Shown: one piece after another, positions 42,638-50,636 of the stretch
Layout of the letters: each line of letters begins with the position of its first letter
Position numbering within the stretch: position 1 is the first letter of the stretch
The notes under the pieces: model-generated
Databases searched by the model: none
Told to the model about the DNA's origin: nothing
Seen by the model: only the letters and a program-made list of their open reading frames with translations
Source of the DNA: Ameyamaea chiangmaiensis
Lineage (GTDB): Bacteria; Pseudomonadota; Alphaproteobacteria; Acetobacterales; Acetobacteraceae
Reading direction: 5' to 3'
Length of the DNA: 64,000 nt
Assembly (NCBI RefSeq): GCF_025995235.1
Contig: NZ_BAPT01000006.1
Span: 124,001 to 188,000, forward strand
Translations under genes and position numbers: made by a program

Positions 42638-43975
42638 GTGACGCGGACCGCTTCCGTGCACCGCGCAGTGGAGCAGTCTGGTTTGAGTCATTCCGCCGGA
42701 TCCGCCCTGGGACAGCGTCGCGTTGTCGTCACGGGCATTGGCATCGTCAGCCCGCTTGGGCTGGGTCTCGAGAATGTCTGGGCGCGACTGATCGCGGGCG
42801 AGAGCGGCATCGGCACGATCGCCTCGTTCGACGCGGCCGCCATGGAACTGCCGGCGCACGTCGCGGGCGAAGTCCCTGAAGGCCCCAAAGAGGCCGGTGC
42901 CCTCACCCTGTCGGACTGGATTCCGGTCAAGGACCAGAAGAAGATGGATCGTTTCATCCATCTCGGCCTGGTCGCGGCCGCCGAGGCGGTGGCCGATTCC
43001 GGATGGGTTCCGCAGACCGAGGACGATCGCTGCGCCACCGGCGTGATGATCGGCTCGGGCATCGGCGGTCTGCAGACGATCTACGACGCCTCGATCACGG
43101 TGCATGAAGGACGGGCCCGGCGCCTGTCGCCGTTCTTCATCCCGTCGGCGCTGATCAACCTGGTTTCGGGCCATGTTTCGATCAAATACGGATTCAAGGG
43201 GCCGAACCACTCGGCCGTCACGGCGTGCGCCACCGGCGTTCACGCGATCGGCGACGCCGCACGCCTGATCATGCTGGGCGATGCCGACGTGATGGTCGCC
43301 GGTGGCGCCGAGGCCGCGGTCTGCCCGCTGGGCATCGCCGGGTTCAGCTCGGCGCGCGCGCTGTCGACCGGCTTCAACGCCACGCCCGGCAAGGCCTCGC
43401 GCCCCTGGGACAAGGACCGCGACGGCTTCGTCATGGGCGAGGGCGCCGGTATCGTCGTGCTTGAGGAATACGAGCACGCCAAGGCACGCGGCGCGAAGAT
43501 CTACGGCGAGATCGTCGGCTACGGCCTGTCGGGGGACGCGCATCACATCACGGCGCCCGCCGAAGGGCACGAGGGCGCGTTCCGGGCGATGCGCGGCGCC
43601 CTGAGCAACGCGGGTCTGACGCCGGCCGACATCGGCTACGTCAATGCCCACGGCACATCGACCATGGCCGACGACCTCGAACTGGACGCGGTCGAGCGCC
43701 TGTTCGGAGACGACGCACGCACGCTGGCCATGTCGTCGACAAAATCGGCGATCGGCCATCTTCTGGGTGCGGCCGGTGCGGTCGAGGCGATCTTCTGCCT
43801 TATGGCGATCCGCGACAACGTGGTGCCCCCCACCCTCAATCTCGACGAGCCTTCGCGGGCGAGCGTGATCGACCGCGTCGCCCACACCGCGCAGGACCGC
43901 CGGGTCGATGTGGCGCTGTCCAACAGCTTCGGCTTCGGCGGCACCAACGCGAGCCTTATCGTCCGCCGGGTCTGA
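42638..43975 (+). CDS. fabF: 3-oxoacyl-ACP synthase II
   Basis: Condensing enzyme of fatty-acid elongation. Catalytic Cys197 (VTACATGVHAIG), then His in NAHGTSTMADD and in KSAIGHLLGAAGAVEAIF, with the C-terminal NSFGFGGTNAS; all residues are conserved. With the GTG at 42638 it has 445 residues, about 25 more than usual. A TTG at 42683, with GGAG eight bases upstream, would give 430 and may be the true start. It follows the acpP hairpin and precedes mltG. Confidence 0.95.
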   Translation: MTRTASVHRAVEQSGLSHSAGSALGQRRVVVTGIGIVSPLGLGLENVWARLIAGESGIGTIASFDAAAMELPAHVAGEVPEGPKEAGALTLSDWIPVKDQKKMDRFIHLGLVAAAEAVADSGWVPQTEDDRCATGVMIGSGIGGLQTIYDASITVHEGRARRLSPFFIPSALINLVSGHVSIKYGFKGPNHSAVTACATGVHAIGDAARLIMLGDADVMVAGGAEAAVCPLGIAGFSSARALSTGFNATPGKASRPWDKDRDGFVMGEGAGIVVLEEYEHAKARGAKIYGEIVGYGLSGDAHHITAPAEGHEGAFRAMRGALSNAGLTPADIGYVNAHGTSTMADDLELDAVERLFGDDARTLAMSSTKSAIGHLLGAAGAVEAIFCLMAIRDNVVPPTLNLDEPSRASVIDRVAHTAQDRRVDVALSNSFGFGGTNASLIVRRV

Positions 43976-44047
43976 GATCACGGCCCGGCCGCCTGATCCG
44001 GGCGGCCGGCGTCCGCGTTGTCCGACGCCCATGCCGCGGAGCGTGTA

Positions 44048-45040
44048 ATGGCCATGCGCACCCTCCTTGCCACCTTGCTGTGCCTTGTTCTGGTCACGTC
44101 CGGCCTGGGGTTCTGGGGCTGGCACCAGTATGAGGCGCCCGGCCCCCTGACCGACGCCCGGGCGGTGATCGTGCCGCACGGCGGTATCGACAGCACGATC
44201 GCGCACCTGCGCGACGGCGGCGTTCTGTCGCCCGGACGACAGAGCGAGACGGTCTTCCGCGCGGCTGTCGCGCTGACACGCCGGCAGGGACAGCTTCACG
44301 CGGCCGAGCTGACGTTCCCCGCCCATGCCTCCATCGCCGACGTGCTTCTGGTTCTGCGTCACGGCCATCCCGTGCAGCACCAGATCACCATACCCGAGGG
44401 CCTGACCGCGCGCAGGATCGCTGCCCTGATCGCCGCCGCCCCCGTCCTGCGAGGCGACGTGCCGCCGATCACCGAAGGTAGCGTCCTTCCCCAGACCTAC
44501 GATTATCAATGGGGCATGACACGCGCGCAGCTGGTCGCGCGCATGCAGTCGGCCATGGCCACGACCCTGACCGAGGTCTGGCGCCACCGCGCGCCCGGCC
44601 ATGCCCTGGCCTCCGCCGCCGATCTGGTCACGCTGGCCTCGATCGTCGAGCGGGAGACCGCTCTGGCCGAGGAGCGGCCGCTCGTCGCGCGCGTGTTTCT
44701 CAACCGGCTGGCGTCGGGCATGAAGCTCCAGTCCGATCCCACCACCGTCTATGACCTGAGCGCGGGCGAGGGCGTGCTGGATCGGCCGCTCACGCACGCC
44801 GATCTGGCCGAAGGCGGCCCCTACAACACGTACGTCATCGCCGCCCTGCCGCCCGGCCCGATCTGCGCGCCGGGTGTCGCGGCACTGGAAGCGGTCGCCC
44901 ACCCGGCCTCCGGCGGGGCGCTGTATTTCGTGGCCATGGGTGACGGCGGCCATGCGTTTGCCGATACGCTGGACGCCCACAACCGTAACGTGGCCCGTCT
45001 TCGTGCCCGTCAGGCCACATCGGAATCCGTAACGCCCTGA
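44048..45040 (+). CDS. mltG: Endolytic murein transglycosylase MltG
   Basis: Inner-membrane lytic transglycosylase that cuts nascent peptidoglycan strands and sets their length; 330 residues. An N-terminal membrane anchor (about residues 5-24) is followed by a LysM-like region and the YceG domain with catalytic Glu201 or neighbour in LASIVERET, then RVFLNRLASGMKLQSDPTTVYD. The C-terminal GGHAF-type block (GDGGHAFADTLDAHN) is conserved. Start at 44048, with a second ATG six bases later. Its place after fabF is usual in alphaproteobacteria. Confidence 0.94.
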   Translation: MAMRTLLATLLCLVLVTSGLGFWGWHQYEAPGPLTDARAVIVPHGGIDSTIAHLRDGGVLSPGRQSETVFRAAVALTRRQGQLHAAELTFPAHASIADVLLVLRHGHPVQHQITIPEGLTARRIAALIAAAPVLRGDVPPITEGSVLPQTYDYQWGMTRAQLVARMQSAMATTLTEVWRHRAPGHALASAADLVTLASIVERETALAEERPLVARVFLNRLASGMKLQSDPTTVYDLSAGEGVLDRPLTHADLAEGGPYNTYVIAALPPGPICAPGVAALEAVAHPASGGALYFVAMGDGGHAFADTLDAHNRNVARLRARQATSESVTP

Positions 45041-45127
45041 GATGAGCGTGGAACCGCCCGTCCGACCGACAGTTCTATCCCCGGTGGCACCGGTGACGGG
45101 ATCGGGCCGGGACGGGGGACGATCGAC

Positions 45128-46234
45128 GTGCATGTTGCAACGGACAGCCGCGCGGGGCCCCGGGATGACCGCCCGATATGCTTTTCATGCTTTGGCCCGG
45201 GCGATTGGGCCCGCTGCCTCGACAACTATGCGTGGCATCCGGCGGCGGGTCTGGAACCGCCATCCGCCCTGCACGAGGGCGCGTGGCATGTCGGTGCGGC
45301 ATCGGGACAGGCCGCAACAGGTCTTCTTCGCGGCCTGACGACCGGCGACCGCGCGGTCGCGCATGGGCTCGACGCCCTTGTCCTGATCGACCCCGCGCCC
45401 GACGCCCTGTCCTCGACGCGTCACCTGCTCGACCTGCCGACCCTGTTGATCGGCACCGACCCTGACGGCCGGTTACGCGGCAGTCTCGCCCCCCATTTCC
45501 GCCGTCAGCGGTGGGTGCCACAGGCGGACGGCGCGCCGTTCGACATGCTGCTTCGTGCCGTCCTGACGATGCCACGTCCCGTCGACGCCGCAATCGACCC
45601 CGGCTTTCGAAGCCTGATGGACGGCGACCATATCTCGGCGCGGACACGGAGCATCCTGCTCGACCGGGCGCGGGGCCACGCGGCGCAGGCGACCGTCAGC
45701 CTGAACCCGCCGATGCTGGCCGTGTTGCGGGCGGTCCTCGACCGTGTCCTGCCGCAGGCCGACGTTCTGCCGCACGGCGGAATCGACCTCGGCCGCCTGA
45801 TCGACGAACGTCTGTCCACCCCGGGTGACGGATGGCGTTTCGCCGAACTGCCCCCCGACGCGGATGCCTACGCCGCAGCGCTGCGCACCCTCGACCGCGC
45901 CGCGCGCGAACGGGCTGCCCTGCCCTTCATCCTGCTGGACCGCGCCGGACAGGACGACCTGCTGCGCCGTGCGGATGCCGGAACGCTGACCGTCACCCCC
46001 GCGGAGGGGGACGCCACCCTGTCGGCTGCTCAGATGCGTCTGTGGTGCCTCGATCTGCGCGCCGACGCCGCACAGGCCTTCGTGTCCCATCCCGCCGTCA
46101 TGGCGCGGCTGGGGATCGACAGTGCCCTGAACGGCGGGGACGCGCCGATGCAGGGCTTCGAGGAACTTCGCGCCGGTCACCACGCACCATGGGAACCGCC
46201 CGCGCCGGCCGCTCTGCCGGGGCATGTCGCATGA
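45128..46234 (+). CDS. Unknown protein translationally coupled to a GMC oxidoreductase
   Basis: Protein of 368 residues beginning with GTG (no ATG is available in frame near the start). I do not recognise a family. It has no signal peptide or membrane segment. Three or four short hydrophobic strands (LDALVLIDPAP, LPTLLIGTDPDG) suggest an alpha/beta core in the first 130 residues, and the rest is helical and Arg/Leu/Asp-rich. The stop overlaps the start of the GMC oxidoreductase (ATGA), so the two are made together. A role in maturation or export of that enzyme is possible but not shown. Confidence 0.6.
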   Translation: MHVATDSRAGPRDDRPICFSCFGPGDWARCLDNYAWHPAAGLEPPSALHEGAWHVGAASGQAATGLLRGLTTGDRAVAHGLDALVLIDPAPDALSSTRHLLDLPTLLIGTDPDGRLRGSLAPHFRRQRWVPQADGAPFDMLLRAVLTMPRPVDAAIDPGFRSLMDGDHISARTRSILLDRARGHAAQATVSLNPPMLAVLRAVLDRVLPQADVLPHGGIDLGRLIDERLSTPGDGWRFAELPPDADAYAAALRTLDRAARERAALPFILLDRAGQDDLLRRADAGTLTVTPAEGDATLSAAQMRLWCLDLRADAAQAFVSHPAVMARLGIDSALNGGDAPMQGFEELRAGHHAPWEPPAPAALPGHVA

Positions 46235-47772
46235 CGGCCGTCAGGGATCGACGGCCTGAGGACCGGGCCGACGTGGTGGTCGTGGGCACAGGCGCGGGCG
46301 GCGCGCCGCTGCTGGCCGAACTGGCGGCGGCCGGTCTGCACGTCGTGGCGCTGGAGGCCGGCCCGGTTTTTCGCCCCGATACCTTCACGCCCGACGAAGC
46401 CACGGCGGCGGAGCTGTACTGGCGCGACGAACGTCTGTCGGCCGGAGAAAACCCACAGGCCTTCGGCGGCAACAACAGCGGCACCGGCGTGGGCGGCTCC
46501 ATGCTGCACTATGGCGCGTTCATGCCCAGAATGGACGCGCGCGATTTCCATCTGTTCAACGAGACGGGCCAAGGCTGCGACTGGCCGTTCGGCGCGGCCG
46601 AGCTGGAGCCCTGGGTGGTGCAGGTGGAGGAGACGATCGGCGTATCGGGCCCCGCGACCTACCCGTGGGACCCGGAACGCCGGTATGCCTATGCCCCCGC
46701 GGCACGGAATGCCCCGGCCGAGATCATGGTGCGGGCGGCATCGGCCATCGGCCTGACCTGCACCGACGCCCCGGCGGCGGTGATCACGCAGACGCGCGAG
46801 CAACCGCACTACGGGCGTCGCCTGGGCTGTGTCGGGTGCGGCGCCTGTCATCAGGGTTGCCGGAACGACGCAAAGTCCGGCCCCGTCAACACATGGCTGC
46901 CGCTGGCCCGCGCCGCCGGGGCGGACATCCGTTCGGGCTGCATGGTCAACGGGCTGGAGCGCGACGGCACGGGACGCATCAGCGCCGTGCTGTACCGTGA
47001 ACAGGGCGTAGACCGACGGCTGCCGTGCCGTGCCGTGGTACTGAGCGCAGGGGCGGTCGAAACTCCCCGGCTGCTGCTGCACACGGGTCTGGCCAATGGT
47101 TCGGGCCAGGTCGGGCGCAATTACATGACTCATGTGGCGACCCAGGTCTGGGGTAGTTTCGACGAGGAAATCCGCCCTAACCGCGGCTACCCCTCCGCGA
47201 TCATTTCCGAGGACATGATGCGCCCGGCCGATGCGGATTTCGCCGGCGGCTACCTGATCCAGTCCCTGGGCATGATGCCCGCGACATGGGCCAATCTGGT
47301 GGCCCGCAGTCGCGGCCTGTGGGGAGAGTCGCTGGTTCGGGCGCTGCGTCGCTACAACTTTTCCGCCGGGGTCGGGATCAACGGCGAGGGCCTGCCGAGC
47401 GAGTCCAACCGCGTGGAGCTGTCCTGCGAGGCGGATGCGTCCGGCATGCCCAAGCCCCGGATCTTTCATAATAACGGTCCGAACGAGCGCGCGATGCACG
47501 ACCACGCCGCCCGTCTGCTGACGCGGCTATGGGCGGCGGCGGGCGCGCACGACATCTGGGTCGCCGAGCGCGCCGCCCACATGATCGGCACCTGCCGCAT
47601 GGGCACCGATCCCCGAAATGCCGTGGTCGACCCGTTCGGGCGCAGCTTCGATATCGATAATCTGTGGATCTGCGATCACTCGGTCTTCCCGAGCGCCGCC
47701 GCGGCCAATCCGGCCCTGACGATCATGGCCCTGTCGCTCCGCACGGCGCGGGCCCTGCGTCTGACGCTGTAG
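46231..47772 (+). CDS. GMC-family FAD oxidoreductase with ferredoxin-like cysteine cluster
   Basis: Flavin alcohol/sugar dehydrogenase of 513 residues. FAD binding: VVVGTGAGGAPLLAEL at 16-31 and SAGAVETPRLLL in the middle. C-terminal active-site blocks are AAHMIGTCRMG and PSAAAANPALTIMALSLR. Near residue 200 four cysteines follow C-x2-C-x2-C-x3-C (Cys200, 203, 206, 210), a spacing that can bind an iron-sulfur cluster as in FAD glucose or gluconate dehydrogenase large subunits. There is no Tat or Sec signal. No cytochrome or small subunit is adjacent; the coupled upstream gene is unknown. Substrate undetermined. Confidence 0.88.
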   Translation: MTAVRDRRPEDRADVVVVGTGAGGAPLLAELAAAGLHVVALEAGPVFRPDTFTPDEATAAELYWRDERLSAGENPQAFGGNNSGTGVGGSMLHYGAFMPRMDARDFHLFNETGQGCDWPFGAAELEPWVVQVEETIGVSGPATYPWDPERRYAYAPAARNAPAEIMVRAASAIGLTCTDAPAAVITQTREQPHYGRRLGCVGCGACHQGCRNDAKSGPVNTWLPLARAAGADIRSGCMVNGLERDGTGRISAVLYREQGVDRRLPCRAVVLSAGAVETPRLLLHTGLANGSGQVGRNYMTHVATQVWGSFDEEIRPNRGYPSAIISEDMMRPADADFAGGYLIQSLGMMPATWANLVARSRGLWGESLVRALRRYNFSAGVGINGEGLPSESNRVELSCEADASGMPKPRIFHNNGPNERAMHDHAARLLTRLWAAAGAHDIWVAERAAHMIGTCRMGTDPRNAVVDPFGRSFDIDNLWICDHSVFPSAAAANPALTIMALSLRTARALRLTL

Positions 47773-47788
47773 GCACCGGGCCCGGGCG

Positions 47789-48397
47789 TCAGAACTCGCT
47801 GAGCTGCGGGCGGTTGAGCATCGCCATCAGTTCCCGGCGCGTGTCGGAATTGTCGCGGAAGACCCCCAGCATGCGGCTGGTCACCATCGAGACGCCGGGG
47901 CGATGCACGCCGCGCGTGGTCATACACTGATGACCGGCCTCGAGGATCACGGCGGTTCCGTGCGGCTGGAGGATCTCGTCGATCGTGTTGGCGATCTGCG
48001 CGGTCAGGCGCTCCTGGATCTGGAAGCGGCGGGCATAGGCCTCGACCACACGGGCGAGCTTGGAGATGCCGACGACGCGACTACGCGGCAGGTAGGCCAC
48101 GTGCGCCCGTCCGATGATCGGCACCATGTGGTGCTCGCAGTGGCTCTCGAACCGGATGTCGCGCAGCAGCACGATCTCGTCGTAATCGTCGACCTCGGAA
48201 AAGGTGCGCGACAGGATCTCGCGCGGGTCGTCGCGATAGCCGCTGTAGAAATCCTCATAGGATTTGACCACGCGGGACGGGGTATCCAGCAGGCCTTCGC
48301 GGGTCGGGTCTTCCCCGCCCCAGCGCAGCAGCGTGCGCACGGCCTCCTCGGCTTCGGCGCGCGTCGGACGCGGGAGGGAGTCGCTCTGGCTGCTCAT
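47789..48397 (-). CDS. folE: GTP cyclohydrolase I
   Basis: Converts GTP to dihydroneopterin triphosphate, the first step of folate synthesis; 202 residues, homodecameric in relatives. Zinc and catalytic residues are visible: FESHCEHHMVPI with Cys87 and His89/His90, GHQCMTTRGVH with the second zinc Cys, plus SRMLGVFRDN. Start ATG at 48397. It is convergent with the GMC gene across a 16-base gap and lies 34 bases downstream of apaG on the same strand, probably one transcript. Confidence 0.97.
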   Translation of the reverse strand: MSSQSDSLPRPTRAEAEEAVRTLLRWGGEDPTREGLLDTPSRVVKSYEDFYSGYRDDPREILSRTFSEVDDYDEIVLLRDIRFESHCEHHMVPIIGRAHVAYLPRSRVVGISKLARVVEAYARRFQIQERLTAQIANTIDEILQPHGTAVILEAGHQCMTTRGVHRPGVSMVTSRMLGVFRDNSDTRRELMAMLNRPQLSEF

Positions 48398-48431
48398 CGA
48401 TTTCGGGTCCGTTCGGGCTGGAAAAACACGG

Positions 48432-48905
48432 TCAGTGGACAAGGCGCGAGTGGTGCGGACTGTCGAGACTGAAGCACGGGATGCGCACGTCGAACGCGGC
48501 GCCATTGGCCACCACCACCATGTGATAGGCGCCGCGCATGAAACCGGTGGGCGTCTGCAACGAAGCCCCGGAGGTGTACTCGAACGACTCGCCCTCGGCC
48601 AGAACGGGCTGCTCGCCGACCACGCCGTCGCCATGCACATGCTCGACACGGCCATGCGCGTCGATGATCTCCCAGCTTCGCGCGCGGAGTTGCACCGTCT
48701 CGGGCCGTCGGTTCTCGATACGGATATGGTAGGCCCACGCGTAGTGCCGGTCCTCGGGCTGCGACTGGTCGTCGAGCCAGAATGTCTTTACCCGCACCAG
48801 CACGTCGGCCGTCGTGCTCTCGAACGTCGGGGCGTCGGCCATGGCTTCGGCAAGGGCCGCTTCCGGGTCGTGCAGCATGCGCGGCGGCGGTCGGTCTTTG
48901 GACAT
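48432..48905 (-). CDS. apaG: ApaG-family protein
   Basis: Protein of 157 residues with an FnIII-like ApaG domain. ADVLVRVKTFWLDDQS opens the domain; then YHIRIENRRPETVQLRARSWEIIDAHG, VVGEQPVLAEGESFEYTSG, and TPTGFMRGAYHMV give the full family pattern. An N-terminal extension of about 28 residues precedes it. GGGAGA seven bases upstream supports the start. Relatives are linked to Co2+ resistance and dinucleotide metabolism; the molecular role is unsettled. It sits between metZ and folE, all on the minus strand. Confidence 0.94.
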   Translation of the reverse strand: MSKDRPPPRMLHDPEAALAEAMADAPTFESTTADVLVRVKTFWLDDQSQPEDRHYAWAYHIRIENRRPETVQLRARSWEIIDAHGRVEHVHGDGVVGEQPVLAEGESFEYTSGASLQTPTGFMRGAYHMVVVANGAAFDVRIPCFSLDSPHHSRLVH

Positions 48906-49023
48906 GGCGCGTCTCCCGGATCCCGTTGAAAGGGGCAGGCAGCCGCGCCCGGACCGGGGCGGCAGAGAGCGTGGTTTAGCCAAGCCACCGGCCGCGGGCA
49001 AGCGCGACCGATGGCCACTGCCC

Positions 49024-50220
49024 TCAGACCGGGGCGAGCGCCGCCAGCCCGCGCCGCAGATCTTCGATCAGGTCGGCGGCATCCTCCAGACCGACCGACA
49101 GGCGGATCGTGCCGTCGCTGATGCCCAGATGCGCCCGCTCTTCGGGTGCGATCTTCATATGCGTCGTCGTCGCGGGATGGGTGACCAGCGAGCGGCTGTC
49201 GCCCAGATTGTTCGAGATCGCGATCAGGCGCAGCGCGTTCATCACCCGGAAGGCGCCCTCCTTGCCGCCTTCGACGGTGAAGGCGACCAGCGTGCCGCCG
49301 CCGGTCATCTGCGTGACAATGAGGTCGCGGTGCGGATGGTCGGCGCGGCCGGGATAGCGCACCTGCACCACGCCCGCGGCCCCGGCCAGAAAATCGGCCA
49401 CCGTGGCGGCATTGCGGGTCATGGCGTCGACGCGGATGGCCAGCGTCTCAAGCCCCTTGAGCATCACCCACGCGTTGAACGGCGACAGGGCATTACCGGT
49501 GTTGCGGGTAAAGGGCTGAAGAGTCTCGCTGATCCAGTCCTTGCGGCCCAGCACGGCACCGCCCAGCACGCGGCCCTGTCCGTCGATGTGCTTGGTGCAG
49601 GAGTAGACCACCACGTCCGCGCCGAGTTCGAGCGGCTTCTGGAACACGGGGGTGGCGAACACGTTGTCGACGATCACGATGGCGCCTGCCTTGTGCGCCG
49701 CCTCGACGATCGCACGGATATCGAGCACATCGAGCATCGGGTTCGACGGGCTTTCCAGCAGAACCGCCGCCGTCGGCACAGCCAGCGCCTCGCGCCACGC
49801 GGCAAGGTCGCCGCCATCGACGAACACCGTCTCGATCCCGTAGCGGGGCAGCAGGTTGGCGATGATCCAGTAGTTCGACCCGAACAGCGCGCGGGAGGCG
49901 ACAACCCGCTCCCCGGTCCTGACGTGCGACAGAAGGGCGCTGGACACGGCCCCCATGCCGGTGGCCGTCGTGATACAGGCCTCGGCCCCTTCGAGATCGG
50001 CCAGGCGCCGTTCGAGGGCCGCGACCGTCGGGTTGCCGAAGCGGCTGTACTGATAGTGTTCGATGTCGCCGGTGAACGTACCCTCGGCCTGCTCGGCACT
50101 GTCGTAGACGAAGCCGGACGTCAGGAAGAGGGCCTCGCTGGTCTCGCCGTAGGGCGTGCGTTCGCTGCCGGCATGCACCATGCGGGTGGCCGCGCGCCAG
50201 GAGGAAGGGGTGTCGGTCAT
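49024..50220 (-). CDS. metZ: O-succinylhomoserine sulfhydrylase
   Basis: PLP enzyme of methionine synthesis that makes homocysteine directly from O-succinylhomoserine and sulfide; 398 residues. The Cys/Met-metabolism fold shows HYQYSRFGNPTVAALE, TATGMGAVSSALL, VDNVFATPVFQKPLELGADVVVYS, and the Schiff-base Lys210 in YSCTKHIDGQGRVLGG. The branch (MetZ rather than MetB or MetC) is judged from overall similarity. A SAM-II riboswitch lies about 125 bases upstream on the same strand, so expression is probably cut when S-adenosylmethionine is high. It is followed by apaG and folE. Confidence 0.95.
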   Translation of the reverse strand: MTDTPSSWRAATRMVHAGSERTPYGETSEALFLTSGFVYDSAEQAEGTFTGDIEHYQYSRFGNPTVAALERRLADLEGAEACITTATGMGAVSSALLSHVRTGERVVASRALFGSNYWIIANLLPRYGIETVFVDGGDLAAWREALAVPTAAVLLESPSNPMLDVLDIRAIVEAAHKAGAIVIVDNVFATPVFQKPLELGADVVVYSCTKHIDGQGRVLGGAVLGRKDWISETLQPFTRNTGNALSPFNAWVMLKGLETLAIRVDAMTRNAATVADFLAGAAGVVQVRYPGRADHPHRDLIVTQMTGGGTLVAFTVEGGKEGAFRVMNALRLIAISNNLGDSRSLVTHPATTTHMKIAPEERAHLGISDGTIRLSVGLEDAADLIEDLRRGLAALAPV

Positions 50221-50344
50221 GATGGTCGTCCCGAAGCAGATCGCCCCTGTGCGAGGACGGTCGACGCCTGCTGGCGGAACCGACCCCGGCGAGGGGACTC
50301 GCCCGGCCGTGGAAGTTCGTGAACACCGGCGTCATGCCGCCGGG

Positions 50345-50406
50345 CCAGAGCCTCTTTAGCGCATTTCTTTCACCTCGCCGCAAGCCGGCCGATCAAATCG
50401 CGAGGG
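50345..50406 (-). promoter_or_regulatory. SAM-II riboswitch of metZ
   Basis: On the minus strand the P1 stem CCTCGC (50405-50400) pairs with GCGAGG (50378-50373). The loop between holds GATTTG...CCGGCTTGC and the 3' strand has GCTAAAGAGGC (50360-50350), the conserved pseudoknot partner that contains a Shine-Dalgarno-like AAAGAGG. These are the conserved elements of the SAM-II (metA) class found mainly in alphaproteobacteria. Control is expected to be by hiding the ribosome site. However, the metZ start is about 125 bases further on, so the mode here is unclear. A GGCGAG/CTCGCC hairpin lies between the aptamer and the gene. Confidence 0.88.
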
Positions 50407-50446
50407 TCGCGCCGCCCGTTTCTATCCGGACACACACGACAGTCCG

Positions 50447-50476
50447 GTTATTGCCGCACCGTCTGGCAATCGTCAA
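50447..50476 (-). promoter_or_regulatory. Promoter candidate of the metZ leader
   Basis: On the minus strand TTGACG (50476-50471) and, 18 bases on, AATAAC (50452-50447). This would start the transcript some 30-35 bases before the SAM-II aptamer, as expected for a leader RNA. Confidence 0.45.
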
Positions 50477-50557
50477 CTCGGCCGCCCGCACGCGCGGCAC
50501 CCCGCGCACGCGGATTGCAACGCGCGGCGCGATGGGTCATAAGGGCGACAGGCCCGA

Positions 50558-50631
50558 GCGGGTGTAGTTCAATGGTAGAACGGCAGCTTCCCAAGCTGCA
50601 TACGAGGGTTCGATTCCCTTCACCCGCTCCA
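50558..50631 (+). tRNA. tRNA-Gly (anticodon CCC)
   Basis: Complete cloverleaf. The acceptor GCGGGTG (50558-50564) pairs with CACCCGC (50621-50627), followed by T and an encoded CCA. Anticodon stem GCAGC/GCTGC with a seven-base loop holding CCC. The T loop reads GGTTCGATTCC. It reads only the GGG glycine codon. Confidence 0.97.
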
Positions 50632-50636
50632 GCTCC

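Noticed and set aside
42503..45133. Minus-strand open frame of 876 codons
   Set aside because: Antisense to fabF and mltG; no recognisable domain.
50335..50383. Start codons just after the SAM-II aptamer as the true metZ start
   Set aside because: They are in another reading frame from metZ and lead into a shadow of metZ; a leader peptide is not excluded but nothing supports one.
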